Made by a program: the position numbers and the translations under genes. Source: Bacteroidota bacterium (GTDB lineage Bacteria > Bacteroidota > Bacteroidia > Chitinophagales > UBA2359). Taken from it: a stretch of DNA of 6,346 nt. Of this stretch, positions 1 to 6,346 are shown in pieces; position 1 is the first letter of the stretch, and each line of letters begins with the position of its first letter. Below the pieces are notes generated by a model. The model was not told the origin of the DNA. It worked only from the letters and a program-made list of their open reading frames with translations, and did no database searches. Location of the stretch: the NCBI GenBank assembly GCA_020627525.1, contig JAHDGP010000271.1:1-6346 (forward strand). The letters are read 5' to 3'.

Positions 1-2358
1 GGAAGGATGCGTTTGTTCATCAACGGTAAGACTGAGAAAAACAACATCCCTTTCATCTCCTTGAAAAGAGTGTGCTGTTCCAATATTTATTTTATGCCTT
101 TCAAAAGAAGTGGTACTGATTATGTTAGCCATTGTTTTTTTAATAAAATCCACTTGCGCTCGATAGGGAGAAATAATGCCAATACTTGTAACTTCTTTTA
201 AATCTGTATTCTGTTCCTCTTCAATCAATTTAGTTACTTCGTCAATGATAAAATGAATTTCTTCTTTATTAATACCATTTGATTCTCGAACCCCTTCAAC
301 ATAAACAATTTTCAAAGCACTCTCCTTGTCATTTGTGTTGAGAGCGGTCATCAATCTTATTTGCCCATTGTAATAATGTTGATTGTTAAATTCAATCAAA
401 CTGGGATGACTGCGAAAGTGTTCATCTAAAAAAGTAATTTGATTCTGGCTATTGATATTTGATAAATAAACATCCAACAAACTGTATTTCCTAAAATTTA
501 ATTCAGCTGCCGTTTCAATATCAAGCTTCACCAAATCTGCCAACTGTTTCCTTCTATTTTCACTTAAAAAAGAAACGTGTCGTAATTGCTTAGGGTCTCC
601 TGCAACAACAACTTTTCTTGCTCTTTGTAAAACAGGTAAAATACTGGCTAAATCGCATTGTGAAGCTTCATCTATGATCACCAAATCAAAAAGCTCTTTT
701 TTCAAAGGCAAAACATTGCGTAATTCGTTTTTATTCACCAACCAAATTGGAAATGTTTTTTTAATAATATTCACATCCAAATTTCCTAAAAATTCATCTT
801 TCGATTTTTCTGTTGATGCCTTTATGCCTTTTAATAGATCATTGATTTGCTTTCTGTGCAATGTCAACGATTCTTCTAAATTTGAATCGAACAAAGCATT
901 CAAGTATTTGACAATATATAAGTTTCGTTGTTTCAAGTTTTCAATATACTCATCCAACACTTCTCCAATAGGTTTAAAGTCTCCGAGTTGCCAATTGACC
1001 CATTTCTTATAATATTTAAAATACCATTTGCCATCGCTTTCCAGCAACCGTTTGCTGTCAATGAGTTCTCTTTTTTCCAGATTAATCAACTCTTTGTTTA
1101 AAGCTAAATTTTTATTATTAATCAAATTAAAATGAAAAATACTGCTAAGTTGATTTTGTATTTCAACTTTGGTTTTCACGCCAATTCCCGCTAACCAGTT
1201 TTTCAGTCTCTTTTTTAATTTAGATTTATAGGCATTTTTCTTTCCTGCCCTAATGGTAATTTCATCAATCCAAAATTTTTCAGTAATCATCTTTTCAACC
1301 ACATCCAAAGCCTGATCATTAGCGCAAACAACCAACACAGAACGTTTCTTCGCAAAGCTGTCCAAAGCAAGCCCTGCAATTGTAAAAGATTTTCCTGTTC
1401 CTGGCGGTCCAACCATTAAAGCATCATCATATTTGTCAACCGCCCTAAATATTTTTCTTTGTGAATGACTAAAAATTGCTGGTACATGAACGTTAAATTT
1501 TTCCCTATTCTGATCCTCTGATTGATTAGAGATAATATCAGGCAATGCATCTTTTTCAAACAAACGTTTAATTGCCCCAGAGTAATTCGTTTCTTTCTCT
1601 AATTCTTCAAGCTCCAACAAAACACTTAGACTAGTAGATGATTTTGAAATTAAACCAACACCTAATAAACTGAAAAATTTTAATTCTTGTTTTCTTGTTT
1701 TTTGCTTTAATACTTTGGCATCTGTCAATTTAGGGTACAGCATTAATTCTTCTGTATCAATCAAAATACAGTTTTGATCAATCACTTGTTTTAGAGCAAC
1801 AGCTGACTGAAAATCTATTGGACCAAAACTACAAACTCTATTTATTTCTTCAACCATTTCCGCCGTACTCAAATCGCTAGCTGCCGCAAGCATGCTTGCA
1901 GCTGTTGGATTCAAAGACATCTGACTAAAATCCAAACTCAAATAATAATCATTGTCAGTAGATTCTGAATCGGTTACGGCTTCTGATTTTATAACCAATT
2001 TATCGTCCTTGTTCATAACAAGGCTTGTTTTTTCCGAAACAATAAATGCAGGCACAAAAAACAGAGGCGTGCAGACTATTTTCTCAATACCTAAAGCATT
2101 TCTTTTTCCTTTAATAAAAAAGGCACTCAATAATAAAATTTTTTCTTTGGAGTATACTGTTAGTGTCTTTTCAATTTCTCTTGCCCAGTTTTCATCTATT
2201 GGATATCTAGAATATTCTCCTGTTAATAATAAGGGCTCTTCCAGAAAGATTCTATTTTCAACTTTGTTTCCAAAAAAATCAAAAAGTCCTAAAGAACGAT
2301 TATCAGCTTTATAACATTCTGAGAGGTATCTAACAATTTTATTTAAATACTGAGACAT
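1..2358 (-). CDS. Superfamily 1 DNA/RNA helicase (DNA2/NAM7/UPF1-like), C-terminus beyond the window
   Basis: An uninterrupted frame of 786 codons starts at ATG 2356-2358 and is still open at position 1; I checked every codon and found no stop. The helicase motifs lie in one frame in family order: Walker A GPPGTGKS (residues 317-324), motif Ia around CANDQALD (345-352), Walker B DEAS (563-566), motif III GDPKQL (587-592), motif IV-like DEHFRSHPS (645-653) and motif V with SFQGDE (764-769). Motif VI and anything after it lie outside. The stretch of about 240 residues between Walker A and B is mostly charged and helical (roughly 385-530), like the 1B stalk insert of UPF1/DNA2 helicases. Residues 1-300 match no domain I can name; TPLFFVPAFI (97-106) faintly recalls the PLLLVPV segment of DUF4011-type helicase N-termini (weak inference). 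ATP-driven nucleic acid unwinding or translocation in the cytoplasm is expected; whether it serves repair, RNA work or defence cannot be told. It follows the M16 operon on the same strand but behind a terminator. Confidence 0.93.
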   Translation of the reverse strand, partial: MSQYLNKIVRYLSECYKADNRSLGLFDFFGNKVENRIFLEEPLLLTGEYSRYPIDENWAREIEKTLTVYSKEKILLLSAFFIKGKRNALGIEKIVCTPLFFVPAFIVSEKTSLVMNKDDKLVIKSEAVTDSESTDNDYYLSLDFSQMSLNPTAASMLAAASDLSTAEMVEEINRVCSFGPIDFQSAVALKQVIDQNCILIDTEELMLYPKLTDAKVLKQKTRKQELKFFSLLGVGLISKSSTSLSVLLELEELEKETNYSGAIKRLFEKDALPDIISNQSEDQNREKFNVHVPAIFSHSQRKIFRAVDKYDDALMVGPPGTGKSFTIAGLALDSFAKKRSVLVVCANDQALDVVEKMITEKFWIDEITIRAGKKNAYKSKLKKRLKNWLAGIGVKTKVEIQNQLSSIFHFNLINNKNLALNKELINLEKRELIDSKRLLESDGKWYFKYYKKWVNWQLGDFKPIGEVLDEYIENLKQRNLYIVKYLNALFDSNLEESLTLHRKQINDLLKGIKASTEKSKDEFLGNLDVNIIKKTFPIWLVNKNELRNVLPLKKELFDLVIIDEASQCDLASILPVLQRARKVVVAGDPKQLRHVSFLSENRRKQLADLVKLDIETAAELNFRKYSLLDVYLSNINSQNQITFLDEHFRSHPSLIEFNNQHYYNGQIRLMTALNTNDKESALKIVYVEGVRESNGINKEEIHFIIDEVTKLIEEEQNTDLKEVTSIGIISPYRAQVDFIKKTMANIISTTSFERHKINIGTAHSFQGDERDVVFLSLTVDEQTHPS

Positions 2359-2362
2359 TTTA

Positions 2363-2370
2363 TAAAGGTA
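2363..2370 (-). promoter_or_regulatory. Possible -7 element for the helicase gene
   Basis: Read on the minus strand, this is TACCTTTA, one base off the Bacteroidota -7 consensus TAnnTTTG. It ends 4 bases before the helicase ATG, so a transcript from it would be nearly leaderless. No TTG -33 element stands 19-21 bases upstream; the only TTTG is 9 bases away. The match is weak and may be chance in AT-rich DNA. Confidence 0.2.
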
Positions 2371-2386
2371 CAATTTTGACAAATAA

Positions 2387-2422
2387 AAAAATGAGCTACT
2401 TAAAATAAAGTAGCTCATTTTT
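2387..2422 (-). terminator. Rho-independent terminator after the M16 operon
   Basis: A perfect inverted repeat has 15-base arms at 2387-2401 and 2408-2422 around a 6-base loop. In the minus direction the stem, with core GAGCTACTT/AAGTAGCTC, runs into a run of T residues (the A-run at 2385-2390 on the plus strand). That is the form of an intrinsic terminator for the M16 gene ending at 2475. The plus-strand reading also ends in five T residues, so it could work in both directions, but no plus-strand gene enters it. The stem ends only 28 bases before the helicase start codon. Confidence 0.85.
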
Positions 2423-2423
2423 A

Positions 2424-2441
2424 GATCAATAGTTATTGATC
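2424..2441. repeat. Short perfect inverted repeat (8-base arms)
   Basis: GATCAATA (2424-2431) and its reverse complement TATTGATC (2434-2441) flank a 2-base centre. It sits between the M16 stop codon and the terminator stem. It could be a minor RNA hairpin in the 3' untranslated region or a dimeric protein site; nothing in the sequence decides between these. Confidence 0.4.
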
Positions 2442-2445
2442 AACC

Positions 2446-2475
2446 ATCATTAATTATAAAAGTATTTTTAATGAT
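2446..2475. repeat. Short inverted repeat overlapping the M16 stop codon
   Basis: ATCATTAA (2446-2453) pairs with TTAATGAT (2468-2475) across a 14-base loop. The right arm touches the TAA stop of the M16 gene. An 8-bp AT-rich stem is weak and may be chance, but with the two hairpins to its left it makes a 3' tail of three successive inverted repeats. Confidence 0.25.
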
Positions 2476-4553
2476 TACTTAGCCTTAAAGACATCAGCGC
2501 CAATCTTACCATTGACTTTGATTTCTGTTACTTCCATATCCATATTTTGAGGTCCCATTTTACGCTTAATCTTATAAGGATAAGCAACACCCGAAACCTC
2601 TCTATAATCCATGTAATCAGCGATTACAGAAACATCTCCTTGTGGAGTCGATTCTATAGCAACTGTTCTAACTTTCATTCCAGATTCTTGTGAAAAATAA
2701 TCTGTATGTTTATCACCATTTGGAGCAGTTACTTCAATAACATAAACCAGCTCACCATTGATTTTATCCATTCCTTTTAAGTCTGTTCTAAACACACCTT
2801 CATATCCCAACTCTGGCATAATTCCGTTTTTCAACAATTCTGCTTGAGCTTCTTCTTTGCTCAAATCTTTGTTTCCTTGCATTCCTTTAGAAACACCAAC
2901 TTCACCATTAATGATTGTCTGATTAATCGTCATTCCATTAGCAGTAACTTTTTGAGCGTATTTATCTTTAGCCTGGTTTACGTCAATAAAAATTTCCATT
3001 CCCTGCATTTCAGTTTTCATTGCAGTTGAAACAGTTTTGATTTTTTTCCAGTTTTTCTCACCACCAGTTACAACAATGAATTTGTCAATAATTGTTTGCG
3101 CAGTCACACCCATAGGCACTTCAGCAGTAACAGCCTCCACTTTGTTTCCTAAGAAATCTAAGTAACTAATTTCACCACTCTTACCAAATTTACTCAACTT
3201 ATCCGCTACTTCCCCTTTACTACCAACTACTAAGACGTGTGCATTGTCTGGCTTAACATATTTTTTAGCCATTGCTCTAACATCAGAAATAGTAACAGCC
3301 TCTAATTTTTCCAAGTAAGTTGAATAGTAATCTTTAGGTAAATTATATTTAGCAGTATTAAGTGCAAATCTTGCTATTGTCTGTGGACTTTCTAAAGAAC
3401 GCGCAAAATTTCCCGTTAAAATATTTTTTGTCAATTGTAAATCTTCAGCACTGATGTCTTCATCAACAATTCTTTTCATTTCATATAAAAACTCAACAAT
3501 AGAGCTATCCGTCACTTCATTTCTAACAGAACCAGCAGCAGTAAATGCACCAACCAATTTATCAGAACGCAATGAAGAATAAGCACCGTAAGTATAAGCT
3601 TTGTCTTCTCTCAAATTTTGAAACAATCTAGAAGAAAAACCACCTGCTCCTAAAATACTGTTCATTACTCTTGCTTTAATTGCATCGTCACTTCCAGGTT
3701 TTAGATTTACAGGGTAAGTAAGTAAAATATAAGATTGAGCTGCACCAGCTTTATCTACAAATGTAACTTCTCTTGAATCAGGTGCCTTTGGAGTTGGATA
3801 CTCCATTTTTGCTATTCTTCCTTTTTTCCAAGAACCAAAGTATTTTTCTACTTTAGACTTTGCCTCTTTCATTCCCATATCACCAACAATAACCAAGTAA
3901 GATTGATTTGGAATGAATTTGCTGTTGAAATAATTTTTACACGCCTCAGTTGTAATATTTTTGATAGATTCTTCCGATTTAACCTCTCCATATGGATGTT
4001 CTTTTCCATACCTCAATACTTTCGCTACATTTCTTGCAATACTTGTAGGATCAGTTTGTTGAGATTCAATATCAGATAAAGTTTGTTTTCTAACTTTTTC
4101 CAATTCTTCTTCAGGAAAAGTAGGATTCATCAAAACATCTGACATTAATCCCAATAATTTATCAGAGTGCTTAGAAAGACAAAGACCATAAATACCATTG
4201 GCACTTGGAGATAAAGTAGCTCCAATGAAATCAATCTCTTCATCTATTTCACTTTTAGATTTATTCGTTGTTCCTGTTCTTATCAATGAACCAACAATAT
4301 CGCCAATACCAGCATTTTTTGCTTCCATCATCGGATCAGAATCAATTGACAACTGAAATGATACCCTCGGCAATTTGTGGTTTTCAACAACAAAAACTTG
4401 CAGACCGTTTTCTAAAGTAAAAGACTCATAGCTTCCCAATTCAATTTTAGAAGCAGGTGCAGCTTTAGGTGGCTGGCTTCTGTCCACCTTTTGCGCATTC
4501 AAATTTGATGCACAAAACAGGATGATTATAAATAAACTTATATACTTTTTCAT
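2475..4553 (-). CDS. Secreted M16 family peptidase-like protein, non-catalytic subunit with LolA-like C-terminal domain
   Basis: The 692-residue product starts with a signal peptide (residues 1-20, cleavage probably at NA|Q), so it should act in the periplasm or outside the cell. Residues about 40-460 are the two-lobed M16 fold. The HxxEH zinc motif is absent: the aligned residues are DIVGS (85-89), so this subunit should not bind zinc. It keeps the Arg/Tyr pair in the C-terminal lobe (R315 and Y322 in LREDKAYTY), which in M16B enzymes helps hold substrate. This pattern is that of the non-catalytic partner in heterodimeric M16B peptidases, comparable to MPP-alpha. Residues about 480-692 are an extension rich in predicted beta-strands, with DYMDYREVSGVAYPYKI near the end. 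That resembles the LolA-like lipoprotein-carrier fold of many Bacteroidota secreted proteins (inference from pattern only). The gene lies 41 bp after its catalytic partner, with an A-rich leader and no Shine-Dalgarno, and is followed by a strong terminator. Confidence 0.93.
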   Translation of the reverse strand: MKKYISLFIIILFCASNLNAQKVDRSQPPKAAPASKIELGSYESFTLENGLQVFVVENHKLPRVSFQLSIDSDPMMEAKNAGIGDIVGSLIRTGTTNKSKSEIDEEIDFIGATLSPSANGIYGLCLSKHSDKLLGLMSDVLMNPTFPEEELEKVRKQTLSDIESQQTDPTSIARNVAKVLRYGKEHPYGEVKSEESIKNITTEACKNYFNSKFIPNQSYLVIVGDMGMKEAKSKVEKYFGSWKKGRIAKMEYPTPKAPDSREVTFVDKAGAAQSYILLTYPVNLKPGSDDAIKARVMNSILGAGGFSSRLFQNLREDKAYTYGAYSSLRSDKLVGAFTAAGSVRNEVTDSSIVEFLYEMKRIVDEDISAEDLQLTKNILTGNFARSLESPQTIARFALNTAKYNLPKDYYSTYLEKLEAVTISDVRAMAKKYVKPDNAHVLVVGSKGEVADKLSKFGKSGEISYLDFLGNKVEAVTAEVPMGVTAQTIIDKFIVVTGGEKNWKKIKTVSTAMKTEMQGMEIFIDVNQAKDKYAQKVTANGMTINQTIINGEVGVSKGMQGNKDLSKEEAQAELLKNGIMPELGYEGVFRTDLKGMDKINGELVYVIEVTAPNGDKHTDYFSQESGMKVRTVAIESTPQGDVSVIADYMDYREVSGVAYPYKIKRKMGPQNMDMEVTEIKVNGKIGADVFKAK

Positions 4554-4594
4554 TTTTTAAATTTGTTATTCATTAAATAATTTTACTAACTCGC

Positions 4595-5965
4595 TTACTT
4601 ATCGTCTCCTTCATTTCCATCTTCTGCTGGAGCTTCAGGTGGTTTTGGTAAATAGTAAAGTACCACTCTGTTATTGTCAGTAAAATATTTTTTAGCTACA
4701 CTCTGAATATCTTCTTTCGTTACAGCCAAGTATTTTTTGATTTCCGTATTAATTAAATTAGCATCTTGTTGGTAAGTTTTGTATTCAGCCAAGCTTTGAG
4801 AAATACCACCTAAAGAAGCATAATTTCTAACCATATCATTTTCGATTTGGTTGCGTAGTTTTTGATATTCTTTTTCAGAAATCAATTCGTTTCTAACTTT
4901 TGCAAACTCTTCTGTCATTGTCTCAACAGCATCTTTCGCTTCAACACCAGCATTTGTAATGCAGTAAGCTAAAGTTACTCCTGGATCTTCCAGACCAAAT
5001 GGAAAGGCACCAGCCTGAATAGCCAATTGCTTTTCATCCACCATAGTTCTATACAATCTTGAACTTTGTCCTTGAGATAATAACATTGATAACATATCAC
5101 ATGCGTAATATTCATCTGTTCCAGATTCAGGCACTCTATAGGCCATTACAATTGCAGGCAATTGAATGTTATCATAAGCAGTATCTACAATCTCGGTAGT
5201 TTGTTTAGGCTCTACAACAGAAGTACGAGGAATTTCTCCTTTACCTTTTGGAATACCATTAAAGTATTTTTTCACCATTTTTTTTGTATCCTCAATATCA
5301 ATATCTCCTGCAATTGCTAAAACAGCATTGTTAGGAACATAGAAAGTTTTGTAGAAATCTACATAATCTTTTTCTTCAGCTGCATTCAAATGCTCCATAT
5401 AACCAATTACCGGCCATTTGTATGGGTGTTTTTTATAAACACGTTTCATTGTTTCAGAAACTAGCCCTCCATAAGGTGCATTTTCAATTCTTTGACGTCT
5501 TTCCTCTTTTACTACTTCTCTTTGTGTTTCGATGCCTTCGTTTTCAACTTTTGCATGAAGCATTCTTTCAGATTCCAACCACAAAACCAATTCTAATTGA
5601 TTTGATGGAAGTTCTTCGAAATAGTATGTTTGATCATAATTGGTAAACGCATTAAGGCTACCGCCTGCATTTTCCACATATTTAGAGTATTCACCTCTGC
5701 CAATGTTTTCGGAGCCTTCAAAAAGTAAGTGTTCAAAAAAGTGAGCAAAACCTGTTCTATCTGGTTTCTCGTTTTTTGACCCTACATGGTAAAGAACAGA
5801 AATAGCAACAATTGGAGTCGAACGATCTTGGTGTAAAACAACCTCAAGACCATTGTCTAAAGTGAATTCTGTGAATTCAATTTTTGATTGTGATTGATTT
5901 TTGGTTTGTGCCTGTAAAAAACAGCTACAACAGACCAATAAACAAAGTAAATGAATGAATTTCAT
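4595..5965 (-). CDS. Secreted M16 family zinc metallopeptidase, catalytic subunit
   Basis: The start chosen is ATG 5963-5965, giving 456 residues. It is the first ATG of the frame and begins a good signal peptide (residues 1-20, cleavage probably LQA|Q). A longer reading from TTG at 6023-6025 would put 20 residues in front of it and overlap the likely transcription start. The zinc motif HFFEH is at residues 75-79 (H75 and H79 ligands, E78 catalytic). The third ligand is E154 or E155 in VVKEE, at the usual 75-76 residue distance. The C-terminal lobe lacks the Arg/Tyr pair: the aligned residues are V309 and I316, where the downstream partner has R and Y. It should therefore need that partner to handle substrate. 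The C-terminus is a short Pro/Glu/Asp-rich tail. Expected role: zinc-dependent endopeptidase acting on peptides in the periplasm or outside; the natural substrate is unknown. It is the first gene of a two-gene operon. Confidence 0.94.
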   Translation of the reverse strand: MKFIHLLCLLVCCSCFLQAQTKNQSQSKIEFTEFTLDNGLEVVLHQDRSTPIVAISVLYHVGSKNEKPDRTGFAHFFEHLLFEGSENIGRGEYSKYVENAGGSLNAFTNYDQTYYFEELPSNQLELVLWLESERMLHAKVENEGIETQREVVKEERRQRIENAPYGGLVSETMKRVYKKHPYKWPVIGYMEHLNAAEEKDYVDFYKTFYVPNNAVLAIAGDIDIEDTKKMVKKYFNGIPKGKGEIPRTSVVEPKQTTEIVDTAYDNIQLPAIVMAYRVPESGTDEYYACDMLSMLLSQGQSSRLYRTMVDEKQLAIQAGAFPFGLEDPGVTLAYCITNAGVEAKDAVETMTEEFAKVRNELISEKEYQKLRNQIENDMVRNYASLGGISQSLAEYKTYQQDANLINTEIKKYLAVTKEDIQSVAKKYFTDNNRVVLYYLPKPPEAPAEDGNEGDDK

Positions 5966-6029
5966 ATAAAATTTTAATTGGTTAGCAATCAAGTTTAGTT
6001 GATTAAAGAATTTTTTTGTTTTCAATATA

Positions 6030-6037
6030 CAAAAATA
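6030..6037 (-). promoter_or_regulatory. Probable -7 promoter element of the M16 operon
   Basis: On the minus strand this reads TATTTTTG, a full match to the Bacteroidota -7 consensus TAnnTTTG. It lies 64 bases before the ATG at 5965 and would give a 5' leader of roughly 55-60 bases. The -33 region is poor (only TTAG-like sequence near the expected distance). Its position supports the ATG at 5965 over the upstream TTG. Confidence 0.5.
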
Positions 6038-6120
6038 ACAAATTGTGTACTAAAGACTAACTGATATTAATGAAATTAAAATGTTAACAATAATTTAACG
6101 TGTGTTATCAAAAATTAGAC

Positions 6121-6128
6121 TATATTTG
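6121..6128 (+). promoter_or_regulatory. Probable -7 promoter element of the divergent plus-strand gene
   Basis: TATATTTG followed by C is a full match to the Bacteroidota -7 consensus TAnnTTTG. A partial -33 counterpart (GTGTG, 6100-6104) lies about 18 bases upstream in place of TTG. Transcription would start near 6133-6136 and run right, leaving a leader of about 95 bases before the ATG at 6230. It faces away from the M16 promoter about 85 bases away. Confidence 0.6.
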
Positions 6129-6151
6129 CAACATAATTAAACATTTTGGTG

Positions 6152-6195
6152 TAAACTAGTCCATATTACAAGTGTTTTAGTTTATATTTAGTTTA
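6152..6195. repeat. Heptamer repeat cluster in the leader of the right-edge gene
   Basis: TTTAGTTTA occurs twice as a direct repeat (6176-6184 and 6187-6195, period 11, one helical turn). TAAACTA, the reverse complement of its core, lies at 6152-6158. All three are downstream of the plus-strand -7 element, so they could be a regulator site within the transcribed leader or a weak RNA stem. The surrounding DNA is only about 12% GC, so chance is a real alternative. Confidence 0.3.
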
Positions 6196-6229
6196 AGTTT
6201 TATTTTAAAATTTTAATGTATCTATTTAT

Positions 6230-6346
6230 ATGATTTCAAATTTTAATAACATATCATCCCGAAGAAGCTCGAAGAGCCAAGCCACTCAACTGTGGATTGT
6301 CGGAACATGTGATGTGTTGTTAACTATTGAAGATCACTCAAGTTAT
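6230..6346 (+). CDS. 5' end of an unrecognised protein-coding gene
   Basis: An ATG at 6230-6232 opens a frame of 39 codons still open at the right edge. The product begins MISNFNNISS and continues with RRSSKSQATQLWIVG. Support: GC rises sharply from about 12% in 6171-6230 to about 48% in 6251-6310, a consensus-type promoter lies upstream on the same strand, and the stop TAA at 6206-6208 leaves this as the only ATG for the frame. There is no Shine-Dalgarno, as usual in this phylum. There is no signal peptide: the N-terminus is polar and basic (RRSSK), followed by a hydrophobic stretch WIVGTCDVLLTI that could be a buried beta-strand, so a cytoplasmic protein is likely. I do not recognise the family, and with 39 residues no function should be assigned. 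Confidence 0.5.
   Translation, partial: MISNFNNISSRRSSKSQATQLWIVGTCDVLLTIEDHSSY

Noticed and set aside
7..201. Plus-strand open frame of 64 codons
   Set aside because: It is antisense to helicase motif V (SFQGDE), which is clearly the coding frame.
674..1012. Plus-strand open frame of 112 codons
   Set aside because: It lies wholly inside the helicase gene on the other strand, opposite the motif-bearing frame, and its product shows only the low-complexity F/S/N composition expected of an antisense shadow.
1952..2314. Plus-strand open frame of 120 codons
   Set aside because: It is antisense to the N-terminal part of the helicase, with no recognisable motif and no promoter-like sequence of its own.
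1..2358. Frameshift or pseudogene status of the helicase
   Set aside because: All motifs from Walker A to motif V lie in one frame, and a codon-by-codon check found no stop in 786 codons.
2387..2422. The 15-bp inverted repeat as a transposon end or recombination site
   Set aside because: There is only one copy in the window, no transposase and no target duplication. Position after a stop codon and the flanking T-run fit a terminator better.
2844..3029. Plus-strand open frame of 61 codons
   Set aside because: It is antisense to the C-terminal extension of the M16 subunit; its Phe/Ser-rich product is typical of a shadow frame.
5422..5646. Plus-strand open frame of 74 codons
   Set aside because: It is antisense to the zinc-site half of the catalytic M16 gene; the M16 reading explains this DNA fully.
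5900..5965. Possible lipoprotein signal in the catalytic M16 protein (several Cys in the signal peptide)
   Set aside because: The Cys residues have no good lipobox (Val, Cys or Ser contexts without the usual L-[AS]-[GA]-C), and a normal signal peptidase I site (LQA|Q) follows. A lipoprotein is possible but not favoured.

Overview
The window looks like chromosomal DNA from a member of the Bacteroidota, most likely a Flavobacterium-like organism. The DNA is AT-rich. The secreted proteins carry signal peptides ending in the A-Q cleavage pattern common in that phylum. The promoter-like motifs fit the Bacteroidota -7 consensus TAnnTTTG, and the genes lack clear Shine-Dalgarno sequences. No genus can be fixed from the sequence alone.

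Layout, left to right. Positions 1-2358 (minus strand) hold the first 786 codons of a large superfamily 1 (DNA2/NAM7/UPF1-like) helicase that runs off the left edge. Positions 2359-2474 are a short intergenic tail with a perfect 15-bp stem-loop, probably the terminator of the next operon, and two smaller inverted repeats. Positions 2475-4553 and 4595-5965 (both minus) are two tandem M16 (insulinase/pitrilysin-type) metallopeptidase genes 41 bp apart, transcribed right to left. Positions 5966-6229 are a very AT-rich divergent promoter region. From 6230 a reading frame on the plus strand runs off the right edge; its product is not recognised.

The two M16 genes form a matched pair. The upstream gene (4595-5965) has the zinc-binding HxxEH motif but has lost the Arg/Tyr substrate-binding pair. 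The downstream gene (2475-4553) has lost HxxEH but keeps the Arg/Tyr pair. This is the complementary arrangement of heterodimeric M16B peptidases, so the products probably form one secreted or periplasmic protease. The non-catalytic partner also carries an extra C-terminal domain of about 210 residues that resembles LolA-type lipoprotein-carrier folds.

No RNA genes, CRISPR arrays or mobile elements were seen. Nothing in the window clearly amounts to a wholly new system. The most interesting points are the split active site combined with the C-terminal extension, the helicase with its unassigned N-terminal part, and the unknown gene at the right edge.
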